Source of the DNA: Pseudomonas sp. HR96
GTDB lineage: Bacteria; Pseudomonadota; Gammaproteobacteria; Pseudomonadales; Pseudomonadaceae
Reading direction: 5' to 3'
DNA length: 64,000 bases
Assembly: GCF_034059295.1 (NCBI RefSeq)
Contig: NZ_CP139141.1
Coordinates: 2,773,001-2,837,000, forward strand
Part shown: positions 8,358 to 17,400 of the stretch, one piece after another
Numbering within the stretch: the stretch's first letter is position 1
Layout: each line of letters starts with the position of its first letter
The notes under the pieces: model-generated
The model's input: the letters and a program-made list of their open reading frames with translations, nothing else
Databases searched by the model: none
What the model was told of the DNA's origin: nothing
Translations under genes and position numbers: made by a program

Positions 8358-10232
8358 ATGGATAGATGGTTATCAGGACTGCTTACCCCCTGGGAGCAGT
8401 TGCTATCGGGATGTCTCCACGGGATTGTGATGTTGGTTCTGCTCAAGGCAGTCAAGCGCCTGATCACCTTGCACCCCAGCATCATTGCCCGTGAGTTCGC
8501 GACCTATGCCTACTGGATTCTGGCGGGGACAGGGGCTGTGGCGCTTTATTTCATTTCATTGCGGCACAACCCCGTTGCCCGGACGTGGTACGTCATGGTC
8601 GCGTTCTACGTCGGCGTTGCGTTGCCCTTTGCTGTCCAGGCGGGTGGCTTCAGGTATCTGAGCAAGATGTTATTTCGCCGTCGGAGGCCGATAGAGAGGG
8701 CCGCCGATCCCGCTGCAGACAATCTTCAGCTACCGCCCTCTCGCGGATTTTTCGAGCGGACGGTCTTGTCATCGGCGGCGCTCTCGACTGCTGCGCTGAG
8801 TCTCTGGGCGGTTTCGCTGGTATTGCCGACGTGGACGGACGCCAACGGTACCGATTTCCCAAGCGGCGGCACCATCCTCATGACGGGCTGGGTAGGCGCT
8901 CTGGGCTTGCAGTTCGCCTGGTTCGCCAATCCCATGCTGTGGTGGGCGTTCATTCGCGTTCAGGACAATCGCAGTGCGGCCGTGCCGGCCTGGCTTGCCG
9001 TGGTTTTATCTTTGAATACCATGACCTTGAAATACACCCCGGGGGTCGGCGTGGTTTACGGCTATGGTTGGGGGATGGTCGTCTGGTTCATGGCCATCGC
9101 GCTGATGCTCGCGGCGGCGGGTGCCGTGGAGTTGCGAGGGGGGCACCACGCTACGTTCGAAAATGGGGGTTGGCTGAGGCCGCTGGGCCTTGGTCTCTGT
9201 GCGGTGATAGGTATTGGCGCGGCAGTCCTTTCGGCGGCCGATCATCAAGGCGCCAACGCCGACGAGCAAGTCCGTTTGCAGCACGTGGCGATCAAGGCAG
9301 ACGAAGTCTGCCGAACGGAATTTTCCAAGGTGGTCGAGCCGCTCACGGCGGGCGATGGAACCGTTGAAGTGCGGCTTGTTGATCACACGCCAGCCAGAGA
9401 ATTTTCGACAGGCAAAGGTCTGGTGGCCGCACTGTTGGACTGGGGCGTTGAGAAGGTTCGCTTCGATGGGCGGGACTTCTTTTACACGCAGCCCGGTCCT
9501 CATCGAGTCCAGGCTTCCCTGCCTGCCAGCGGCGACGCCCGGGCGCTCATCGAGCTGACCGAAGACAGGGAGACCTTGCTCATGCGAATCCACGCGGCTG
9601 ATGGCCGGCAAATCGTCGAGCAGTCCTGGAAAAAATCTGTGGGTAAGCGGCCCGCTTGCCCTGCTTACTCTCTCGAGGCTTCAACAGGGCAGCAGCCTCA
9701 TTTGCTGGTGTCCAAGGCACTTTCGATAGCACCGACCGCAGCTGTAGCCCATCAGCCCTCGACAGTGCAGACTCGCGCCAATGGGCAGATCTTGAACCGA
9801 ACAGTGGGGCCTGTTACGGCTCCGGTTCGGTATGGCGCCCTCGGCTGCCCCGATAGCATCGGATGGCTTGATCAAGATAGACCGCCGGCGGCTGTTAAAT
9901 CGTACTCCTCGCGCCCGTTGCATATCGGCGAGCGAAGATTTTATCTGGATTCATACCCTGCGGGAAACGCCCTGTGCGAAGGCGATTACCTTTACTTGTA
10001 TCAGGATAACGGCTCGACGGACTTGCATGAACTAAGTATCGAAAAGCGGCGTTTGTCGGATTTCGCTTGGGCAGGCTCCACCGTTATCAGTGTTCAGGAT
10101 CATGATTTGCGCTCCGCCGCGTTGCAGCTTAATCACATCACTGAAAGCCCCGAGGGATATTCAGTTGATATCAGCAGCCCCGCCAAGGGGCTGTATTTCA
10201 CGGTGAAGGCTTCTTTTGGTCTAAATCCATAA
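8358..10232 (+). CDS. Large membrane protein of unknown function, 5' end possibly lost to an IS
   Basis: The protein has about 624 residues. The first 330 residues contain roughly eight hydrophobic helices (for example GIVMLVLLKAVKRLI, LAVVLSLNTMTL and GLGLCAVIGIGAAVL). The last 290 residues are a soluble, mostly beta-rich domain with several cysteines. I do not recognise the family. The reading frame is open back into the IS5 remnant; ATG 8358 is the first start beyond it with a plausible GGA upstream. The original N-terminus could have been removed by the insertion. Codon use is normal for Pseudomonas. Confidence 0.6.
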   Translation: MDRWLSGLLTPWEQLLSGCLHGIVMLVLLKAVKRLITLHPSIIAREFATYAYWILAGTGAVALYFISLRHNPVARTWYVMVAFYVGVALPFAVQAGGFRYLSKMLFRRRRPIERAADPAADNLQLPPSRGFFERTVLSSAALSTAALSLWAVSLVLPTWTDANGTDFPSGGTILMTGWVGALGLQFAWFANPMLWWAFIRVQDNRSAAVPAWLAVVLSLNTMTLKYTPGVGVVYGYGWGMVVWFMAIALMLAAAGAVELRGGHHATFENGGWLRPLGLGLCAVIGIGAAVLSAADHQGANADEQVRLQHVAIKADEVCRTEFSKVVEPLTAGDGTVEVRLVDHTPAREFSTGKGLVAALLDWGVEKVRFDGRDFFYTQPGPHRVQASLPASGDARALIELTEDRETLLMRIHAADGRQIVEQSWKKSVGKRPACPAYSLEASTGQQPHLLVSKALSIAPTAAVAHQPSTVQTRANGQILNRTVGPVTAPVRYGALGCPDSIGWLDQDRPPAAVKSYSSRPLHIGERRFYLDSYPAGNALCEGDYLYLYQDNGSTDLHELSIEKRRLSDFAWAGSTVISVQDHDLRSAALQLNHITESPEGYSVDISSPAKGLYFTVKASFGLNP

Positions 10233-10274
10233 GGCATTGCTGGTCGGCCAAGGCTCTCAGCGTCGCTTGCCTAG

Positions 10275-10529
10275 CCCGTACTCTATGGGGCTATTGGCTG
10301 CATTTCTAGTGGAACAAAGGCGGGCAACGCTGAGCCTGAACATCTTGATAAAGAAGTACCACTTGCGAACCAGATTGGCATTAGTGCCGTGGCGCAGGGC
10401 AACACTGGCCATCTACACGCCGGGTTGCAGGCATTCCTGGACTATCTGGGCCTTGAGAGGGTTGGGATAAGAGGTTCTTTGGCGGATGGGAATCTGACGA
10501 CAAGGGTGATGGTGTCCGCGTATTTTTAG
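10275..10529 (+). pseudogene. C-terminal fragment of an unrecognised protein
   Basis: An 84-codon frame with no start codon ends at TAG 10527-10529. It reads as coherent protein (KEVPLANQIGISAVAQGN, then GLQAFLDYLGLERVGIRG). The last 90 bases (10431-10520) align without gaps to 40478-40567 in the same frame, at about 63 percent base identity (12 of 30 residues). It is probably the tail of a broken gene. The family is unknown. Confidence 0.4.
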
Positions 10530-10582
10530 GTGGGGAACATCGCCCTTATTGCTGGGATCGGTCAGGTGACTTTGCCGGACGG

Positions 10583-10720
10583 TTAAACACGTCGATCAGT
10601 AGGTCCCACCATGCCTTCATGGGCCGCGGCTGCGGGGGGCGGGGGCAGGGCGCGGACTATGTTGTCCCACCGAGTTTTACGTTTGAATTCGGTAGTGAAG
10701 GTACGTCGTTGTGTGCTCAT
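10583..10720 (-). pseudogene. IS3-family orfA remnant
   Basis: The frame from ATG 10720 begins MSTQRRTFTTEFKRKT, the typical start of an IS3-family OrfA helix-turn-helix protein. Homology stops after about 17 residues and the frame ends after 45. No orfB is present nearby. This is an end fragment of an insertion sequence. Confidence 0.6.
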
Positions 10721-10896
10721 CGAACACCTCTATCCCCACAGCATCTGAAGCTGGGCAGTCCTTTGGGGGCGGGCAGAAGTGATAGCCCTTTTTAGCTCCT
10801 TTTGGCTTATTCCTATCACGTGTAACCACAGCTGCATACGGTGTCGCGAAGTAAATACCCCTGTTGATTTTCCTGATCTCAGAATCGCTCAGTGTT

Positions 10897-10926
10897 AACT
10901 CAACTAAATAGTCATTTAGTTGAGTT
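10897..10926. repeat. 13-bp perfect inverted repeat
   Basis: AACTCAACTAAAT (10897-10909) and ATTTAGTTGAGTT (10914-10926) flank AGTC. It is a longer version of the element at 3889-3915, with similar flanks. It could be a protein-binding site or mobile element end. No gene starts directly after it. Confidence 0.6.
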
Positions 10927-11512
10927 GGCCAACGGCAAGAGGATTTTCAAGCGAAGGAGAAAACAGGGCCAGGGTCGTCTGTTTTTCGAGGTTGATCGAA
11001 GCGCTAGTCAGGGACTTGGTACTCGTATCGTTTACGACAGTTTAGCGAGGCGCCGTCGGGGGTGAAAACCCCATTCTCAATAAGTTCGCCGGTGCATAAC
11101 GCGGGACAGAATCAGAGAATGGACAACCTGCCAATATTAGAAGGAGCCACATATTCGGTCATCAGCTTTCTGCGGTGAGTTGATAATGGACGGCAACCGA
11201 TGCATCAGAGGGCTTTGTCTTGTCTGCGCGGTATTGCTGTTAGAGCACGGGAATCTCGTTGGAGTCTCATGGGCTTGGCGCTAAAGCAGGATGACGCGCT
11301 GCGCTTGGCCGTCGCTGGCTGCTTTGTCCAATGGCAAGCGGATCGCGTGGTTCGTGCAGACAACCTCAAATCATGATGCGTACCAGCACGTTGTCAGTCG
11401 AGACCTGTCGTTCAATTGGTGCTGCGCGTGGTTTCGCCCGCGAACGTTGAACCTGATGCGCGACAGCCATTGGCCGCTCGATAATGGCTTTTCACTGGGA
11501 GCTGATGTTGAA

Positions 11513-11568
11513 CAGATGCACAGATGCACAGATGCACAGATGCACAGATGCACAGATGCACAGATGCA
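11513..11568. repeat. Tandem repeat, 7 x CAGATGCA
   Basis: Seven uninterrupted copies of the 8-mer CAGATGCA. The array sits about 200 bp from the dif-like site. Copy number is likely to vary by slippage. No spacers, so not a CRISPR. Confidence 0.9.
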
Positions 11569-11766
11569 CCCAGGATGACGCCGCTTGGTACGAGATGGGC
11601 TTAGCCCATTAGGCTTTTCCTCAGGTGCAGGAGGCCGGCGATGAGCAGACCTTCATGGCGGAACGGATTTCTTTATGAATTCGGTTCTTCCAGCAGAAAA
11701 CCTTACGGCACGGCCAGTGGGGGCCGTTCAAATGTGCGGGTGGCTGGCGGGACCAGCGACTACAAG

Positions 11767-11794
11767 AGTACGTATAATGTATATTATGTTAAAT
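11767..11794 (+). other. dif: dif-like XerC/XerD recombination site
   Basis: The 28 bp match the E. coli dif site as I remember it at 25 positions. The central region TGTATA (11778-11783) and the XerD half TTATGTTAAAT (11784-11794) are perfect. The XerC half AGTACGTATAA (11767-11777) carries the three differences, including T for C at position 7. Chromosomal dif sites lie at the replication terminus and serve chromosome dimer resolution. FtsK-orienting-type octamers are consistent with this: GGGAAGGG (517-524) and GGGCAGGG (10643-10650) on the plus strand to the left, and CCCTCCCC (19175-19182) to the right. A dif copy carried by a Xer-dependent mobile element is the alternative. Confidence 0.75.
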
Positions 11795-12272
11795 CGTATA
11801 GGATGTAAGGTTACGCCGATCTGATCGACCCTCTCAACATCGGGTGTTCATGACGCGTTCGCGAAACTAGTAGAAAACTACCCCGGCCTTCCCTGAACCC
11901 CGCGTCAGACGTGACCTCCAGCGGTCTTGATGTGTTTGCACGGCGCGTCAATTTTGCAAAAACCTGTAGTGCTCTGAAGTAAAAGTAACCCCAGATTCCC
12001 TCCCAACCGCCGGATCTGGACGATGTACGCCTTAAACACCGTTCCCTTCAAATCTCCGACAGCTTTTCCCTCTCTGTACGCTTTAGGTTGCATTTACTTC
12101 CAAACCTAGCAGATCTATCCAGTTGGATGAGAGAAAGCGTGAAATCTCGTTGATCTACACGTCAACGCAACCATACAGCCGACGATACTGGAAAAAAGTA
12201 TAGTCCATGGCTGATGCTTCCGATCCCCGCTTAAGGGCTCAAGGTACATGTAGGCCTGGAGCAGACATTTAC

Positions 12273-12400
12273 TTCAGAATCACATGCCCTAGCTTCAGCG
12301 TTCCTTCAAAACCACATGCCTTAGCACCAAAATTCTTTCAAATTGTATGCCGTAGCACTCAATTCTCTTCAAAACCGCATGCCTTAGCATCAACTTCTCT
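12273..12400. repeat. Four degenerate ~32-bp tandem repeats
   Basis: Units start at 12273, 12305, 12337 and 12368, with lengths of 30-33 bp. Each has the form TTCA-A-rich, CATGCC, TAGC, then ATTCT-like. They lie directly downstream of the Shedu-like gene that ends at 12485 on the minus strand. There are no spacers, so not a CRISPR. Function unknown. Confidence 0.6.
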
Positions 12401-12484
12401 TCTCGCTGAAATTGTCAGGCTAAGACTTCCGGTCGGAAGTTTGGCGAGATTTTCGACCCGACGGGCTCACGTTAACGCGATCCC

Positions 12485-13882
12485 TCAAGTCTCTTTTGCC
12501 GAACCTGCCGAGGTAAGCAAGCGAAGCCCGTTCAGCAGCGTGCCGAAGTCAACCAAATGGATATCGTAGTATTGCCTCGCCGCTTCTCGGTAACCTATGT
12601 AGGCAGCCGCTTCATCCACGTTGTCCGGCATGAGCCCGGCAACGACGACGCACCGCGGTTTTTGGATCTGTCCTTTGATATCAGGTAGCAGCCTTCTACC
12701 TTCCGCTATCGCAGATGCCAACTCGGGATCGGGCATCCACCTTTCAGGCGACTCCCCAGCGGCTTCGAGGTCAGCGTCACTGGCTAGGCCTAAGACGCCT
12801 CGTGTCATGAGCGTCGCATGAGGCGACCTCACAGTCAGCACCAACGCCTCATGCCCATAAATGATTGGGCTCCCTACAGCGGATTTGGGTTGCGCGCCAA
12901 GCGGTGGATCCAGCACCCCGCAGTCCGGATGCTGCAAGCATTTCACGACGAAATCGATATTTTGGCTGAGGAACGTTTGCCACTCTGTAGCGCTAAGGTT
13001 TTGCGCGAGCAGTATTTGATAATGGTGGATCATGCGGTATAGCTCGTCCCGATCCATCGATTCTCGCATTGCCTTGAGGTCTTCTGGCATCCCCAGGGGC
13101 AAGTAGCGAATGTATGCTTGCAGTGTTGCTAGATAATCTCGCTCGGCTTCGGTAAACCTGCTGAAAAACTGCCCCCCACGATCATCAAAGTGTTTTAGCT
13201 CAGGAGCTAGCTTTTCTACAATTTCTTTGTAAATGTATGAGCCGCGTGACCCTGATTTTTGACGATTCCAAAAAGCATCCGCAGAGTTGAAGGCCTTCCT
13301 GAGATCATTTAGGGTAGCTTCCGAAACGCAAACCACGTTCTTGCGCCTGAAGAGCTCGCCTTCAAAATGTATTTCAATCGTATCGACACTCTTGTCGATC
13401 TGAAGCGCGCTGAGTACCGCGTTGAAGGACGGCTTGAACCCCAGTCCTTCGGCGCAGGAATTAAATATCACAGAGTCGAATACGCGTTCGATGTGAGACA
13501 CCGCCGAATTAGGATCGCTTGGCAGTGGCCCAGCAAAGGGTTTTGGAAGCCGATATACAACGTGAGGATACGGCTTCCTCTCCCGAGGATATTCTGAGAA
13601 GAAGCCGGGGTTGATGACTGTTGGCCAAGTCTCGATTCGGTCTGCAAAAATCCTCGCAAGCACATGCGAATCAGCGCCCGATGATCTGGTCGTCGGGTGT
13701 TCGCGCGCCGCCGAGGACGGCATTGATAGCTCGACGTAAAAAGCTCGATTCACGACCCCCTTTCGGATACTAGGCTGTGGCAAGCTCTTCGCCCGTCCTC
13801 GCCGTTGCTTTTTTTGGGAAGAGTCATCACTGCCATTTTTCACGCGCTGCTCCCTTAGCCTAGAAGTTTGAGTATGCATCAT
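12485..13882 (-). CDS. Shedu-like protein with degenerate nuclease motif
   Basis: The protein has 465 residues and is related along its length to the Shedu protein at 24318-25739. Shared segments are the N-terminal LPKPFAG/LYIDVSLPRK region, SQNLSATEWQTFLSQN (SQNLSEGHWQHFFEAN in the other) and the C-terminal RCVVVAGLMPDN / VDFGTLLNGLRLL. Where the active copy has GRELAIVEIKKPSTPLM, this one reads GHEALVLTVRSPHATLM, so the E-x-K of the PD-(D/E)xK nuclease is T-x-R and the preceding D is also absent. It should bind but not cut, or be decaying. The frame is intact over 1.4 kb. The basic N-terminus (KKQRRGRAK) may touch DNA. Confidence 0.7.
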   Translation of the reverse strand: MMHTQTSRLREQRVKNGSDDSSQKKQRRGRAKSLPQPSIRKGVVNRAFYVELSMPSSAAREHPTTRSSGADSHVLARIFADRIETWPTVINPGFFSEYPRERKPYPHVVYRLPKPFAGPLPSDPNSAVSHIERVFDSVIFNSCAEGLGFKPSFNAVLSALQIDKSVDTIEIHFEGELFRRKNVVCVSEATLNDLRKAFNSADAFWNRQKSGSRGSYIYKEIVEKLAPELKHFDDRGGQFFSRFTEAERDYLATLQAYIRYLPLGMPEDLKAMRESMDRDELYRMIHHYQILLAQNLSATEWQTFLSQNIDFVVKCLQHPDCGVLDPPLGAQPKSAVGSPIIYGHEALVLTVRSPHATLMTRGVLGLASDADLEAAGESPERWMPDPELASAIAEGRRLLPDIKGQIQKPRCVVVAGLMPDNVDEAAAYIGYREAARQYYDIHLVDFGTLLNGLRLLTSAGSAKET

Positions 13883-14463
13883 CCCAAAGCCGTATGAGGG
13901 ATCGTATGATCAGCGAGATCCCATTTGATGCGGCACTAAGCGCCGGATATCTCAAATATTGCGCGAGTAGCTAATAACTTTCTGCGCCTCATACCAGGGG
14001 ATCGGATCGCCTCGCCGAATCGCCACGTTACAGCCACCAATATACAAGCGACGTCACCCATCATTTGCCGCCCCGGTAACGACAATGACCTTAATCGACC
14101 GGTTTCACGGTGACCTGATAGACCTACGTGCCCATGTACGTATCTTAGCATCGTAGTAAGAAAGCCCTACGCGTCAGCTAGTATGGGCGGTGCGCGAGGG
14201 AGTGGCTCTACGAGCTCGCTGGTCGTGAATCAAGCCTCCCGCGAGGCGGTCGTCTTGACCCTGCGGGCTTCCATTCTCACCCCTGCGCGCTCCCCTTGCC
14301 TGGTCTTGCATTGCAAGCGGTCATAGCATTCGGCGCTACGAAGGCTGCTCTCTAGAAGCCCCCTGCCCCACGCTTGGATCTTTGGAATCTCTAGGGAGAC
14401 AAAGCTACGCATGGCGTTAAATGATCGATAAGATGGGCCGTATATCAATTGTGCGAGCCAGGT
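13883..14463. other. Gene-free stretch holding a 101-bp direct repeat
   Basis: No gene with a recognisable product is seen. A minus-strand frame through 14230-14715 overlaps the start of the large gene and is a chance frame except for its last 22 codons, which fall in the repeat at 14202-14302. Confidence 0.4.
14202..14302. repeat. Direct repeat, left copy (partner 19009-19109)
   Basis: 101 bp, identical to 19009-19109 at 91 positions with no gaps. The two copies bracket the large defence-like gene 4.8 kb apart. On the minus strand both read the same protein tail (ERAGVRM, then KTTASREA and a stop), and several of the differences fall at third codon positions. It is therefore probably the 3' end of a coding gene rather than a pure DNA site. 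It also contains a hairpin GCCTC/GAGGC. Confidence 0.75.
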
Positions 14464-17400
14464 ATGGCAAGGCCTCCAAAGGCGAAGGAACAGAAAGCTT
14501 CCAGCCCTAAACCGAAACCTCAGCAGAAAAAGGTCGCAAGTCCTATTTCCACGGGCGGGCGCGGTGGTGCATTCGAGCAACGCGTGCAGGCGGTGCGTCT
14601 GCTCGCCATGTGCCTGGGCATCCCGTGTGCGGGGTTGCGCGAAGGATTTGTCATTGTAAGGTTGCTGTTTCAAGGTCGAGGATTTGACCACAACACTGAC
14701 GACCTGGTTGTCCATGCTGCCTCGCTGAGCACCGGGCAGAAAGCAACAATAAGAATGCAGATGAAGCGCTCGCTCAAGGCGACCGCCAATGATGTTTTCA
14801 TCGAAGCTGTAGGGCTCGCGTGGTTGGATTTCATCAAACCAACTTTCCTACGAGGACTGGACGACAACCTTATCGTTTACCACGTGTCTAGCTCGTCATC
14901 CATGGAAGGTGCCGTGGAGGTGGTCAGGCTGGCGTTGGCGTCCCTATCGCATGAGTCTTGGTACACCCGCGTGCATTCAGAGGGGCTGAGTAACGCTCGG
15001 AACCGAACTGCTTACGCCGCCATCAAGGCTGCAGCTGATCGGTATAATGAGGCGACGGTTAGCGACGAAGACCTGCGCCAGTTCGCACTGCACCTGAAGT
15101 TTGTGCCCCACGATCTTGACTCGGATCGCACTCAGGAAGCCGGATACCAAAAGCAATTTATCGCCCAGGCGTTGCCAAGCCGAGACAGCGGCGCAGTATG
15201 GTCGCAGTTGTTATCGGTGTGTGCCGAGCTCAATGGCACGGCCGGAGAAATTGATCTTTCTTCCGCTTCAGCCCACCTGGGAGAGCTTGCCCGGGAATTT
15301 CATACGGCCAAGTTGATACGTGAGAGTGTGCGCGCCTATCAAGTGGGCACGATCCCTGTCAGCCAAGAGCGCGCGTCAGAGCTCACCCCGCTGGCGGAAT
15401 ACCTCGCTCCCCTCCTCTCCGTTGGCCGCGCTCCCGGCAGCACACTACTGACTGATGATCTGCCCATCGCAAGCCAAGGGTCGGAAACCACGTTTGCTAC
15501 GCGCCAGCTTGACCGCATCAGCACGCTACACAACGACCGCCGATACAAGGACGCCTTGACTCAGCTGGAGCTTCTCGAAGAGGAGCTGAACACGTTTGAT
15601 GTTCACCAGAAGGCCCGATGGCATTTTCTCCGTGGGATGTGCTTCTGGCATCTTGGGGACGATGAGACCGCCTCGACAGATCTTGAGACAGCCGCAAACC
15701 TGTACACCGACGATGACCGGATTACTGCGGGTCATGTCCGGGCTCAGATGCTTAAAAATGATGTGCAAGCTGCAGTTCAGGTTGGCCAGGCGGCACAGGC
15801 ACGGTTTCCGGAGTCGTATTCTGTATGGATCGCTTTCACCAATGCCAGGATCCTCAATCGAGGACAGCTGACTGAAGACGAGATACCCGCAGCCTTTCGC
15901 GACAAGTCCGGCGCTTGGCAGATGTTGGCCAGTTCCAGGGCCGGCGCCGGGGACGACCTTGGTGCCGTCGACGCTATAAAGACAGCTCTGGAACAGCCTG
16001 ACAGTTCCATCTTCATCGTCGAAAATTACCTGCGTTTTGCCCTGCGACTCGCTACAGATAACCCGTTTCACGTGAACACGCGTTCTCAGCCCCGGGATCG
16101 ACGCGAGCTCATCCTGGATGCGATCTCCAAGTTTGAGGATCGCGAGGGTGCGCTGTGGGCCGAGCAAAGTCCAAGGACAAAAACTGACGTCGTGTTTCAC
16201 CTCGCCTATGCGTATCTGCTAATAGGGCAGCCGAGTCAGGCATTGGACATGATCGAGCAGGGAAGGCAGCGTGGCGTCCCAGAACATGAGACTTCGGCCC
16301 GAGTGGAGCTTGAGGCTCTTTGCGATTTGAAGCGAGAAAGTGAGGCTGTTGACCGCTTCTCTGGTCGCCTTGAGCAGCTTGCGGATGACGCACTGGTTAT
16401 ATTTGGCCAGGCGTGCCTGGTTGCGGGTAAAGAGCCATTGCTTGAAGCTGCCTACGATATCCAGGTGCAGCGGCCTGTCACGGATGAGTCGGCCAAAGTG
16501 CTTCGGATCCTGCGTCACATGCGCTGGGAATCCTTGCTGCGCCAACACCGCAATAATGCCGTTCAGCAGGAGCTTTCGCAGCTCGGTGTTACCCCCCAGA
16601 ACAGCAATATCACCGATGGAGTTTTCGCTGCCCGGGCCTTCATCGATAACGATGCAATGCGGCAGGCATTTGAGAATCGTGTGGCCGAACTCGCACCACA
16701 GAGCAACGATTTGCTGGAGCTGTCCATGGCATCGCAGTGGATGCTCCATGCACGGCGTCACGATGACGCTATTGCAATGCTCGAACGTGTGCTGCCTCAC
16801 GACTCGTTCACTCCGTTGCATGTTGATCTTCTTCACTCTTACGCACTCACAGATCAGCGTGCGAAGGTTCGAGATCTGCTGGATTCGCTCCCTGGTGAGT
16901 GGCGCCAGTCTGACGATGCGCGGAATGTGGCGTTGAACGTTTACGGTAACGCCGCTGACTGGCCGAAGATGCGCGAAATCGCAGAGATGATCGTTTCATT
17001 GCACCCTCTAGATGCCAGTGCATGGCTGTTACTGATCCAAGTCCTAGCCAACGTAAACCCTGAGCAGATGGACGCCTGTATAGCCGAGCTCCCCCCCTTT
17101 ATGGAAGGATCCGCTCAGGATCTGCTGAAACTCGCTAACGCGGAGATCAGCCGGGGGAAGCCTGATCGAGGTATCGGCCGCATCTACCGAACCATGCGAG
17201 CAAGTTCGGGTAACCTTGAGGCCGCGGCCGGGCACATTTCGCTCATGGTTATGGCATCCGGCAGTGTGGACGCTTTCCTCACCAACCCAGTTGAGGCCGC
17301 CCGCGGGACATCGGTCGAACTCGAAGACAGCAACGGCGGCAGTGGTTACGTTTCAATAGACTTTGACGTTGACCCACCGCTCTCGCCAACCGCGGAATTC

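Larger units (their letters stand above)
10927..12272. other. Gene-free stretch with repeat and dif-like site
   Basis: About 1.3 kb without a convincing gene. Short frames (11187-11285, 11291-11578, 11641-11808) have no recognisable product; the second is built partly from the tandem repeat, and the third has an AGGAGG upstream but ends inside the dif-like region. The stretch holds the 8-bp repeat at 11513 and the dif-like site at 11767. Otherwise I see nothing. Confidence 0.4.

Noticed and set aside
11513..11568. CRISPR array
   Set aside because: The 8-bp units are contiguous with no spacers and no cas genes are present in the window.
12273..12400. CRISPR-like array
   Set aside because: The repeats are degenerate and contiguous, without spacers.
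15526..16836. Long minus-strand frames opposite the large TPR gene
   Set aside because: They are shadows of a coherent 1,486-codon plus-strand gene and have no domain or start signal.
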